From the NCBI RefSeq assembly GCF_014645535.1, contig NZ_BMLX01000009.1, forward strand, positions 46,855 through 110,854: 64,000 nt of DNA. Reading direction: 5' to 3'. This document shows positions 33,473-42,948 of the stretch, piece by piece. A program made the translations under genes and the position numbers. Below the pieces are notes generated by a model, which had not been told where the DNA came from, searched no databases, and worked only from the letters and a program-made list of their open reading frames with translations. Each line of letters begins with the position of its first letter. Positions within the stretch are counted from its first letter, which is position 1. The stretch is from Silvimonas iriomotensis. GTDB taxonomy: Bacteria > Pseudomonadota > Gammaproteobacteria > Burkholderiales > Chitinibacteraceae.

Positions 33473-33910
33473 TCAGCGGGGCTGGACGGCCAATACAGCC
33501 TTGTTTTTGTTGACGTTTATTGTCAGTAACCAGTCGTTGCGGGATTGCGTGCAAAACGGCAAGGCCGAGCGAGTTTGCCATTGACCCTGGGCGTCGGGTG
33601 TGAAATGAAAAAGATTGGGGCTCATCTCCATGCCGGCCATTTTCCAGCTGGCGGTGGCCGATGTCAGCGGCGCTCCGGCCAGCTTTAACACGAATGGTCG
33701 CGACGGGGTGACCGGCCCGTCGCTCTGCAAGTGGTAGTCATGGCCCGCCAGACTGAAGCTGCATCCTTGAGCCAGATCAGCGCAGGGGATCGGCGCTGGC
33801 GCGTTGGCGCTAGCGGTTTGTCCCCATGGCAACCAGCCTTGGCTCCAGCCGAAGTAAAAGCCGGTGGCCAGCACCGCGAATGCACCGCTGGCCAGGCCGC
33901 GCCAGTTCAC
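33473..33910 (-). CDS. hypothetical single-span membrane protein
   Basis: I do not recognise this 145-residue family with certainty. An N-terminal hydrophobic segment (GLASGAFAVLATGFYFGW) would be a membrane anchor, followed by an outside domain with two cysteines (PCADLAQGC) and strand-rich VKP-type sequence. SATASWKMAGMEMSPNLFHF contains a methionine pair reminiscent of metal-binding exported proteins. The start is a GTG that overlaps the stop of the MutT-like gene by 4 bases (GTGA), so the two are translationally coupled. Confidence 0.65.
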   Translation of the reverse strand: MNWRGLASGAFAVLATGFYFGWSQGWLPWGQTASANAPAPIPCADLAQGCSFSLAGHDYHLQSDGPVTPSRPFVLKLAGAPLTSATASWKMAGMEMSPNLFHFTPDAQGQWQTRSALPFCTQSRNDWLLTINVNKNKAVLAVQPR

Positions 33911-34857
33911 TGCCAGGCTCCGGACAACAAGGCCACGCCGTGGGCGCCTTGCGCCTGGGCGGCGGCCCCGTCTGCGGCGGCCAGGCCGCCAATCGCATAG
34001 AGCGGGAACGGCCAGCCGGCACGCGCCAAGGCATCGAAGCCCGCCCAGCCCATGGGCGCGGCGCCAGGGTGGCTGGCGGTGTCCTTGATATGTCCGGCCA
34101 CGGCGTAGTCGACACCAATGTGCTGCGCTTGAGTCAGCTCTGCGACGTTGTGGACGGATGCGCCGACCCAGTCCAGCCCGCGCGGACGGCCTGACAGTGC
34201 AGCCGCTGCGCGCGCGGACAGGTGTACGCCATCTGCGCCCAGTTCACGCGCCAGCTCGACGTGATCATGCAGAAACACGCGGGCACCATGCGGACGGGCG
34301 CGGGCGATCACGGTCTGCGCCAGCGTTGCAAAGTCGGCGGCATCCAGTTGGGGTTCACGCAGGATCAGCCATTGCAGGCCGCTGGCCAGTTTCGCGTCAA
34401 GCCGCGCCAGCCAGTTTTCCTGCCCCAGCAGGGCAACAGCAGAGAGCGCCAGGACATCCGGCAATTGCAGGCCGCGCATGATCGGGCCATTGGCCGGCAG
34501 GATGGGGGAGACGGTCAACGCACGGTTGGTCTGCCAGGCAAACTGCTGGCCCTCCCGCGACTGGATCTCGCCTTGCCAGCCGGTGACGCGAAAGAAATGC
34601 AGTCGCACCGTGGCATGCGGATAGGTGAACGTCTGCGTCAGCCAGGGGCAGGCGGCGGTGACGGTGATGCCCATTTCTTCGTGCAGTTCACGCGCCAGCG
34701 CCTCCAGCGCGGTTTCGCCGGCTTCCAGCTTGCCGCCGGGGAACTCCCAGAATCCGGCAAACGGTTTGCCTGCCGGGCGGCTGCCCAGCAAAAACTGCCC
34801 GTCCGGCTTCACAAGAATGCCAACTGCCACGTCCACAATACGTACCGGGTCGGTCAT
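33907..34857 (-). CDS. Nudix hydrolase (MutT) fused to a ThiE-like domain
   Basis: The 316-residue protein has two domains. The Nudix fold at about residues 5-130 has a complete box (GKLEAGETALEALARELHEE, then MGI) and most likely sanitises 8-oxo-dGTP. It is joined to a TIM-barrel domain related to thiamine-phosphate synthase/TenI (RVFLHDHVELARELGADGVHL, GLDWVGASVHNVAE, ALYAIGG-like PLYAIGGL). This MutT-ThiE-like arrangement is common in beta- and gammaproteobacteria. The second domain's reaction is not established. It is divergent from the 34972 gene and its stop overlaps the next small membrane gene. Confidence 0.9.
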   Translation of the reverse strand: MTDPVRIVDVAVGILVKPDGQFLLGSRPAGKPFAGFWEFPGGKLEAGETALEALARELHEEMGITVTAACPWLTQTFTYPHATVRLHFFRVTGWQGEIQSREGQQFAWQTNRALTVSPILPANGPIMRGLQLPDVLALSAVALLGQENWLARLDAKLASGLQWLILREPQLDAADFATLAQTVIARARPHGARVFLHDHVELARELGADGVHLSARAAAALSGRPRGLDWVGASVHNVAELTQAQHIGVDYAVAGHIKDTASHPGAAPMGWAGFDALARAGWPFPLYAIGGLAAADGAAAQAQGAHGVALLSGAWQ

Positions 34858-34971
34858 GGGGAAACTCCGTTGGCAAGGTCGGGATAGGCAACCTGAAATA
34901 AAACAACTAAGATCATCTTTGCTTTAGTCACTAGTAAGTAATGGACCAACCGTTCACAACCGGCGCTCATC

Positions 34972-35415
34972 GTGTCACAGCAAATCACCGAAATCCAGCC
35001 TGTTACCGTCGCTCAAAGCTGGCGATTGATCAACACGCTTGCCCGCTCTCCGGGCACTGTCTGCAGCATTGTGGCAGCGGCGCCGGAACGCGTGGTGGGC
35101 GAGCATGCCTGGGGTTTGTCGGTGCAGGTGCTGATTGTGCAGGAAGATGGCTGGTACTTGCTGCGTGATGCCGCGCCCACATTGCTGCAAGAACTGGTGG
35201 AAGGGCTGCGGCTGAGCGGCCGGCCGGCGTTTTTTGTCACCGGCAAGGTGCGCCCGTTGACGTCTGAATCCATCGAGGAAGCTGCACGGCATCTGATCCA
35301 TGTGCCGCCCCGGCTGATGTCCGAGGCAACCTTGCAGCAGTTCTACAAACTGTTCACGCCTTCCATGGGTGAGACGGTGCGCTTTGTCGAGCCGCTGCTG
35401 CAGCCAGCAGAATAA
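34972..35415 (+). CDS. conserved hypothetical protein, 147 aa
   Basis: I do not assign a family. The 147-residue soluble protein starts at a GTG (MSQQITEIQPVTVAQSWRL) and shows alternating strands and helices. VQVLIVQEDGWYLLRDAAPT, PAFFVTGKVRPLTSESIEEAARHL and a short C-terminus occur, without cysteines beyond one. No ribosome site is obvious, and no ATG gives the same frame. It diverges from the MutT-ThiE gene and is followed by a convergent ATPase gene. Confidence 0.55.
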   Translation: MSQQITEIQPVTVAQSWRLINTLARSPGTVCSIVAAAPERVVGEHAWGLSVQVLIVQEDGWYLLRDAAPTLLQELVEGLRLSGRPAFFVTGKVRPLTSESIEEAARHLIHVPPRLMSEATLQQFYKLFTPSMGETVRFVEPLLQPAE

Positions 35416-35472
35416 GCGCTGCGCACAGACCATGCCGACAGCCTTGCCGGCATGGTGTTCATCCAGACAGCC

Positions 35473-36339
35473 TTAGTGGCTGCCCGCCCAGTCCCGCGCA
35501 AACTGCCAGGCAATCCGCCCGCTGCGGGCGCCACGGCCCAGCGCCCAGTTCAGCGCTTCGCGTTCCACTTGATCGTTCCATTCAGTCTGGCCAAATTGCG
35601 CCAGCCAGTGCTGCACGGCGGTCAGATATTCTTCCTGGCTGAAACCGTAGAACGACAACCACAAACCAAAGCGCTCAGAGAGGGCGATTTTTTCTTCAAT
35701 CGCCTCGGCAAAGTGGATTTCATCCCCCACGTGCCGGGTCTGTTCGTTTTCGCTGAAGTATTCGGGCACCAGATGGCGGCGGTTGGAGGTGGCGTAGATC
35801 AGCACATTGGCGCTGGGTGCGGCAATCGAGCCATCCAGCGCGGTCTTGAGCGCCTGATAGCCATAGTCGCCTTCTTCAAACGACAGATCGTCGCAGAACA
35901 CCAGGTAGTTTTCCTGGCGGTCGGCAATCAGCGCCACGATATCGGGCAGATCGGTCAGATGGGCCTTGTCGACTTCGATCAGGCGCAGGCCGGTGTCGCG
36001 GAATTCATTCCAGGCGGCTTTGACCAGCGACGATTTGCCGCAACCGCGTGAGCCCGTCAGCAGCACATTGTTGGCCAGTTTGCCGCTGACAAACTGGCGG
36101 GTGTTTTCCACGAGCCGCTGTTTTTGCAGATCAATATTCTGCAGATCAGTCAGGCTGACCTTGTGCACGTGTTTCACGGCCTGCAGGTAGCGGTGGCCAT
36201 TTTGCACTCGCCAGCGGTAAGCCACGGCAGACCAGTCGGTGGTCGGCGGGGCCGGCGGCAGGGCGGATTCAAGGCGGTTGATCAGCGTTTCAAGCTGATG
36301 CGTGAGTTTGATGAAATGCGGGTCCAGTGGGTGGGACAT
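35473..36339 (-). CDS. DUF815-type AAA ATPase
   Basis: This is a 288-residue single-domain AAA protein. Walker A is VLLTGSRGCGKSSLVKA, Walker B is YLVFCDDLSFEEGDYG, and IYATSNRRHLVPEY carries the sensor-1-type Asn region. This combination identifies the DUF815 family, whose role is unknown. A helical N-terminal domain of about 90 residues precedes it. The ATG at 36339 gives MSHPLDPHFIKL; a longer frame reaches 36402, but the extra residues lack family character. It is convergent with the hypothetical at 34972. Confidence 0.85.
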   Translation of the reverse strand: MSHPLDPHFIKLTHQLETLINRLESALPPAPPTTDWSAVAYRWRVQNGHRYLQAVKHVHKVSLTDLQNIDLQKQRLVENTRQFVSGKLANNVLLTGSRGCGKSSLVKAAWNEFRDTGLRLIEVDKAHLTDLPDIVALIADRQENYLVFCDDLSFEEGDYGYQALKTALDGSIAAPSANVLIYATSNRRHLVPEYFSENEQTRHVGDEIHFAEAIEEKIALSERFGLWLSFYGFSQEEYLTAVQHWLAQFGQTEWNDQVEREALNWALGRGARSGRIAWQFARDWAGSH

Positions 36340-36900
36340 GGGTGTGCTCTTGACAAAGGACGATGGAAAATCGGCTGTGCACAAGCGTACACGCTCGCGC
36401 ACGGCGGTTCGACCCCAACCATTGTTTCAAATGGAACCAGTTGCGCAAGGGCTTGTTCTTGCGACAGAAGTTGTGCGCGCCGGCCGTGGCGGGTGAGCCT
36501 TGCCGGCGCAAGTCAGGCGGTGGATACACGCCGTAGAAGTGGGTGCCCGTGTGGGGCGATCCGGGGGCTTGCGGAACGGGTACTTTACACCGGTCCATCT
36601 CCTCCGCTACATTTGAGCGTCATAAATTTTTGCGGAAATTGTCGTGAACGCCGTTTTTGCTCTCCACGCCGGCTTTGCCCGTCAGCATCATGCTGAGGCA
36701 GACGCACGTGTGGGCGTGGCGTTTGCAGCCGTTTCCAATAAATCCAAAAAACAGATGCGCCGCTGACGGGCCGTCTGTCCCGTCGGGCGCGTACCGACGG
36801 GACTGCCAGCATCAACTTGCCTTGAACCCACGTTTGCAGACCTGAGGTACCCCCTCCCGGGACCGCTTTGCAAACCGTGTTCGAAACCAGAGAGGCAATG
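36340..36900. other. 561 bp spacer with a stem-loop in the dapA-like leader
   Basis: No convincing gene is seen on either strand. A perfect 10 bp stem (36777-36786 with 36794-36803, GTCCCGTCGG/CCGACGGGAC, 7-base loop) lies 97 bases before the dapA-like start and lacks a T-run. It could be a regulatory or stability element in the leader RNA. The remainder is unremarkable, and no known riboswitch was recognised. Confidence 0.45.
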
Positions 36901-37848
36901 ATGACTGTATCTACCGCAATCGCTCCTACTTCCACATCTACCGCGACTGAACCCCAAACCGCCCGGGCCGATCTGCGCCGCGCATTTACCGGGGTCTGGG
37001 TGCCGCTGGTGACGCCGTTTCGCGATGGCGCACTGGATGTCGCCGCCCTGGAAAAGCTGGTGCTCATGCTGCTGCGCCAGGGGGTAGACGGCTTTGTGGT
37101 GTGCGGCACCACCGGTGAAGCCGCCACGCAGAGCGAGTCAGAACAACTCACCCAGTTGCGGCTGGTGCGCGCCCTGGCCGGCAATGTGCCGGTCATCATG
37201 GGGGTGAGCGGGGCCGATACCTACAGCATGAGCCGCTGGATCGAGCGCATTGAAGCGCATGGTGCCAGTGGCCTTTTGATCAGCCCGCCGCAGTATGTAC
37301 GGCCGTCGCAAGAGGGCATCCGCCTGCATTACGAGGCGCTGGCCGCGGCGACCAGCCTGCCCATCGTGCTATACAACATCCCGTATCGCACCGGCGTGAA
37401 CATGGAACTGCCCACGATCAAGGCGCTGGCGGCCAACCCGCAGTTTGTGGCGATCAAGGAAAGCGGCGGCGGCAATCTGGCGCAGTTGTCCGGTTTGATT
37501 GAACAAACCCCGCTGCGCGTGTTGAGCGGTGAAGACCATCTGTTGTTTGTCAGTGCGTGCATGGGCGGGCACGGCGGGATTACCGCCGCCGCCCATATCC
37601 GGCCCGATCTGCACCGGCGCATGCTGGCGCATGTGGCGGCGGGCAATCTGCCGGCGGCCCGCCAGCTGGCCAGTGCGTTGTCTCCGCTGATCAGCCTGTT
37701 GTTCAGCGAGCCCAACCCCGGCCCGCTCAAGGCAGCGCTGGAGATCATGGGCGTTATGCGCAATGAGCTGCGGCTGCCCATGACGCCAGTCTCCCCGGCC
37801 CTGTACCGGCAGCTGGAAGACACGCTGCCGGCAATCCTGGGGTTGTGA
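36901..37848 (+). CDS. dihydrodipicolinate synthase family protein
   Basis: This 315-residue DapA-type lyase has the Schiff-base pocket intact: GTTGE with Thr70-Thr71, Tyr158 in YNIPYRTG, Arg163 and the Lys186 of AIKES. These are the residues of bona fide 4-hydroxy-tetrahydrodipicolinate synthase, which condenses pyruvate with aspartate semialdehyde. An unusual 28-residue Thr/Ala-rich N-terminal tail precedes the barrel. Because the gene is isolated from lysine genes and sits beside a sulfatase, another aldolase role is possible. Of the two ATG codons, 36901 has the better GAGAGG spacing. Confidence 0.82.
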   Translation: MTVSTAIAPTSTSTATEPQTARADLRRAFTGVWVPLVTPFRDGALDVAALEKLVLMLLRQGVDGFVVCGTTGEAATQSESEQLTQLRLVRALAGNVPVIMGVSGADTYSMSRWIERIEAHGASGLLISPPQYVRPSQEGIRLHYEALAAATSLPIVLYNIPYRTGVNMELPTIKALAANPQFVAIKESGGGNLAQLSGLIEQTPLRVLSGEDHLLFVSACMGGHGGITAAAHIRPDLHRRMLAHVAAGNLPAARQLASALSPLISLLFSEPNPGPLKAALEIMGVMRNELRLPMTPVSPALYRQLEDTLPAILGL

Positions 37849-37856
37849 GCAACGCC

Positions 37857-39650
<1,794 letters not shown>

Positions 39651-39679
39651 AAAAAGCCCGGACAATGCCGGGCTTTTTT
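39651..39679 (-). terminator. argJ terminator
   Basis: A perfect 11 bp stem AAAAAGCCCGG/CCGGGCTTTTT with a 6-base loop lies 18 bases past the argJ stop. T-runs occur on both strands. Confidence 0.88.
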
Positions 39680-39696
39680 GTGGGGTCAAACAACGC

Positions 39697-40926
39697 TCAG
39701 CTACGGTAGTCGGCGTTGATCTTCACATAGTCGTAGCTGAAGTCGCAGGTCCAGATGGTGGCTTTTTCTGCGCCGCGGCCCAGCTTCACGGTAATGGTGA
39801 TCTCGGCTTCTTTCATCACACGCTGGCCTTGCTCTTCGGTGTAGCTGGCGGCGCGGCCGCCGTCTTTGGCCACCAGCACATCGCCCAGCCAGACTTCCAG
39901 CTTGTCGACGTCCAGATCCGGCACGGCCGAGTAACCAATTGCGCACAGAATGCGGCCCAGGTTGGGGTCGCTGGCAAAGAAGGCAGTCTTGATCAGCGGC
40001 GAGCGGCCAATGGCGTAACCCACGGCTTTGCATTCTTCGCGGCTGCTACCGCCTTCGACATCAATGGTCATGAACTTGGTTGCGCCTTCACCATCACGGA
40101 TGATGGCTTTGGCCAGCGTCTGCGCCACATCCAGCACCGCGTCGCGCAGGGTGGCGAAGTCGGCGCTGGCTTCATCGGTGATCTCGGCCGCGCCAGACTG
40201 GCCGGTCGCGATCAGGATGTAGCTATCGTTGGTTGAGGTATCGCCATCCACCGTAATGCTGTTGAACGAGCGATCTGCCGTGAACGACACCAGCTTTTGC
40301 AGCAACGCTTGCGATACCGCCGCATCGGTCGCGACATAGCCCAGCATGGTGGCCATGTTCGGGTGGATCATGCCGGCACCCTTGCTGATGCCGGTAATGG
40401 TGACGGTCTTGCCGCCAATCTGTACCTGACGGCTGGCGGCCTTGGGGGCGACGTCGGTCGTCATGATGGCTTGTGCGGCCTGGGCCCAGTTGGCCGGGGC
40501 CAGGTCTGCCTGGGCGGCGGGCAGGGCGCCGATGATTTTCTCGTGCGGGAGCGGCTCCAGAATCACGCCGGTGGAGAACGGCAGCACTTGTTCCGGGGCG
40601 ATGTTCATCTGGCCGGCCAGCGCCACGCAGATGGCTTTGGCGCGTTCCATGCCATTCACGCCGGTACCGGCGTTGGCGTTACCGGTGTTCACCACCAGGG
40701 CGCGGATATCTCCGCGCGCGGCCAGATGCTCGCGGCACAGGCGTACCGGGGCGGCACAGAACTTGTTCAGCGTGAACACGCCGGCGGCGCGGCTGCCCTC
40801 AGCCAGTCGCATGACCAATACGTCCTTGCGGCCCGGTGTTTTGACACCGGCAGAAGCAATACCCAGTTCTACCCCGGCGACGGGGTGCAGGCTGGACGGA
40901 TCGAGTGCTGGCAGATTGACCGGCAT
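39697..40926 (-). CDS. argJ: bifunctional ornithine acetyltransferase / N-acetylglutamate synthase
   Basis: ArgJ recycles the acetyl group from N-acetylornithine to glutamate in arginine synthesis. It is made as one chain that cleaves itself before the nucleophile Thr in [12 protein letters not shown]. The 409 residues contain [41 protein letters not shown] and [14 protein letters not shown]. Start ATG 40926 gives [10 protein letters not shown]; the six-codon upstream extension is less likely. Both activities are expected because the N-terminal half is complete. It is followed by a strong terminator. Confidence 0.96.
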   Translation of the reverse strand: MPVNLPALDPSSLHPVAGVELGIASAGVKTPGRKDVLVMRLAEGSRAAGVFTLNKFCAAPVRLCREHLAARGDIRALVVNTGNANAGTGVNGMERAKAICVALAGQMNIAPEQVLPFSTGVILEPLPHEKIIGALPAAQADLAPANWAQAAQAIMTTDVAPKAASRQVQIGGKTVTITGISKGAGMIHPNMATMLGYVATDAAVSQALLQKLVSFTADRSFNSITVDGDTSTNDSYILIATGQSGAAEITDEASADFATLRDAVLDVAQTLAKAIIRDGEGATKFMTIDVEGGSSREECKAVGYAIGRSPLIKTAFFASDPNLGRILCAIGYSAVPDLDVDKLEVWLGDVLVAKDGGRAASYTEEQGQRVMKEAEITITVKLGRGAEKATIWTCDFSYDYVKINADYRS

Positions 40927-41065
40927 GGCGCGTGTCCTTTTCAAGTAATGAGGTGCGAATCAAACCCGCAAGCATACCGGATTCGCGTGACAACCGGCAT
41001 AACGATGCCCACGCAAAAATGCCCGGCAGGCCGGGCATCAGGTCAACAGCGGGTGGTGAGCCGGC

Positions 41066-41722
41066 TTAGTGCTGGGCGGCAAGGCCTGGCGTGGCGGCGT
41101 GCATGATCGAGGCCATGGTGCGCTCAAGGTCAATGATCTCGACACGGGCATTGCCGGTGGTGTCGTCATCAACCGGCCAGGACTGCGGCAGCCAGTGGGA
41201 GCAGGCGTCGGCGGTAATCACCACACGGTCGGCACGCATGATGCCGTTCAGGGTGTATACGCAGCCTTTTTCGACCGCGAGGATGGTGCGGCCAGGGAAG
41301 TAATCAATGCGTTGGGACAACCAGCATTTGAGGGTACGCAGCGCGGCGCCCAGGTCGATCTGTTCAGCTTCGCTGCACGGCGGAAAACCTGGCAGCGGGC
41401 TGTTGGCCAGACGGGCAACGCCGCTAAGGCAATCGCGCAGGACACGCGCTTCCAGTTCATCACGTTGCAACAGCGATACGCCGGCGGCTTCTTCGTGGCC
41501 ACCCGGAACCCGCTGCCAGCGCTCACGCGCAGGACGATCCAGCGGCAGCAACTGCGGCGGCAAGCCCTTTTGCAGGATAAGACCGGCTTCTGCCGGCGCG
41601 CGATCACCGGAGCCGCTTTCCAGCAGCGCCACGCTCAGGCCTCGCTGGTGAGCAACCCATGCGCGGGAAAGCCCCGCAAGGCCACTGCCAACGATCACGA
41701 TATCCCAGGCTTGTTCACGCAT
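41066..41722 (-). CDS. short FAD-dependent oxidoreductase-like protein
   Basis: This 218-residue protein has the dinucleotide fold IVIVGSGLAGLSRAWVAHQRG at its N-terminus and a conserved LLES acidic strand end. A middle region with ARVLRDCLSGVARL and VEKGCVYTLNGIMRADRVVITADACSHWLP resembles D-amino-acid-oxidase-type flavoproteins. It stops about 130-180 residues before the usual C-terminal cap and second FAD motif. It may be a reduced paralogue that no longer has full activity. The ATG at 41722 has AAGGATGGGAT ahead. No frameshift partner frame is obvious downstream. Confidence 0.7.
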   Translation of the reverse strand: MREQAWDIVIVGSGLAGLSRAWVAHQRGLSVALLESGSGDRAPAEAGLILQKGLPPQLLPLDRPARERWQRVPGGHEEAAGVSLLQRDELEARVLRDCLSGVARLANSPLPGFPPCSEAEQIDLGAALRTLKCWLSQRIDYFPGRTILAVEKGCVYTLNGIMRADRVVITADACSHWLPQSWPVDDDTTGNARVEIIDLERTMASIMHAATPGLAAQH

Positions 41723-41888
41723 ATCCCATCCTTGAGGGACTTCTACATCATTGTTGCAATTGAGATTTCTGGTCTTTTGTTGATCATGCTGTTTCACACG
41801 ACCGTTCAGTCTGGAGCGCAGCATAACCACTATTGCCGGGTGAGGCACTACACTTCGTCAGCATAACTTGTAAGTTTATCGGCTTTAT

Positions 41889-41910
41889 TAAGCAAATAGG
41901 AAATTGCTTA
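41889..41910 (-). terminator. weak hairpin at the mutY stop
   Basis: TAAGCAA (41889-41895) pairs with TTGCTTA (41904-41910), 8-base loop. The right arm contains the mutY stop codon. It lacks a strong T-run and is more likely a 3'-end stem than a complete terminator. Confidence 0.35.
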
Positions 41911-42945
41911 TACAGACGGTAGCAACAAGAGCTTGCGCAAAGGGGTGGGAATACCAGCCGCCAGCGCCTCCTGGCGGGTAAACCAGCGCGTCAGGTCCGA
42001 CTTGAGCGCACTGGCGCCGACCACCCGTGCCGGCTGCGGCGTAATGGTCAGCCGGAAATGCGTGAACACGTGGACCAGTTCCGGCAATGCCGGTTCCAGC
42101 GCAATATGCATGCCGTAACGCGTGGCAAAGTCGGTCTCTGCCTCCAGTGTGGAAGTGGTTTCCGGCAAAGCCCACAAACCGCCCCAGATGCCGGTGGGCG
42201 GGCGCTGCTCCAGCAAGATGCGGTCGCCATCGTGCACCATCAGCATGACAGTCTGGCGTTCCGGAATCTTCTTTTTGGGTTTGGGCACAGGCAGTTCCAG
42301 CTGGCGGCCTTCGCGGCGCGCCACACAGTCGTCCTGCATGGGGCAGGTCAGGCAGGCCGGTTTTTTGGGCGTACAGACGGTGGCGCCCAGGTCCATGATG
42401 GCCTGGGTATAGGCCGGCATATCGGCACTGCCAGGCAACAAGGATTGCGCAAGATCCCACATGCGGGTTTCGATGGCTTTGCTGGCCACGTTGCCGTCAA
42501 TACCGGCCCAGCGCGCCAGCACGCGTTTGACGTTGCCATCCAGAATGGCAGAACGCGTGTTGAAGCTGAAAGCGGCAATGGCCGCTGCCGTGGAGCGGCC
42601 GACGCCAGGCAGCGTTGCGATGTCTTCTGGCGTGTGCGGAAACACGCCACTGAAGTCTGTCATCACTTTTTTGGCCGCAGCGTGCAGATTGCGGGCGCGG
42701 GTGTAATAACCCAGGCCCGCCCACAGGGCCATCACGTCATCGTGCGGGGCTTGCGCCAGGTCTGCCACCGTAGGGCAGCGCGCCAGAAAACGCGCGTAGT
42801 ACGGGATAACGGTGGTCACCTGGGTCTGCTGCAGCATGATCTCTGACAACCAGACACGGTAAGGGTCGCTGACTTGCCAGGGCAGATCATGACGACCATG
42901 GCTGGCATGCCAGGCAAGCAGGCGTTCGGCAAACGGGGCGGTCAC
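41908..42945 (-). CDS. mutY: A/G-specific adenine glycosylase
   Basis: MutY removes adenine paired with 8-oxoguanine. The 345 residues show the HhH-GPD domain (EIMLQQTQVTTVIPYY with the catalytic Glu, then LPGVGRSTAAAIAAF, and the catalytic Asp in ILDGNVKRV). A 4Fe-4S loop follows with cysteines in VCTPKKPACLTCPMQDDC. A C-terminal Nudix-like domain (ILLEQRPPTGIWGGLWALPE) recognises 8-oxoG. The start is GTG, three bases after the asmA stop, so asmA and mutY form an operon. Confidence 0.96.
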   Translation of the reverse strand: MTAPFAERLLAWHASHGRHDLPWQVSDPYRVWLSEIMLQQTQVTTVIPYYARFLARCPTVADLAQAPHDDVMALWAGLGYYTRARNLHAAAKKVMTDFSGVFPHTPEDIATLPGVGRSTAAAIAAFSFNTRSAILDGNVKRVLARWAGIDGNVASKAIETRMWDLAQSLLPGSADMPAYTQAIMDLGATVCTPKKPACLTCPMQDDCVARREGRQLELPVPKPKKKIPERQTVMLMVHDGDRILLEQRPPTGIWGGLWALPETTSTLEAETDFATRYGMHIALEPALPELVHVFTHFRLTITPQPARVVGASALKSDLTRWFTRQEALAAGIPTPLRKLLLLPSV

Positions 42946-42948
42946 GGC

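Noticed and set aside
36340..36900. Lysine riboswitch or T-box upstream of the dapA-like gene
   Set aside because: Only one short hairpin is present, without the multi-helix core or conserved T-box bases that such elements require.
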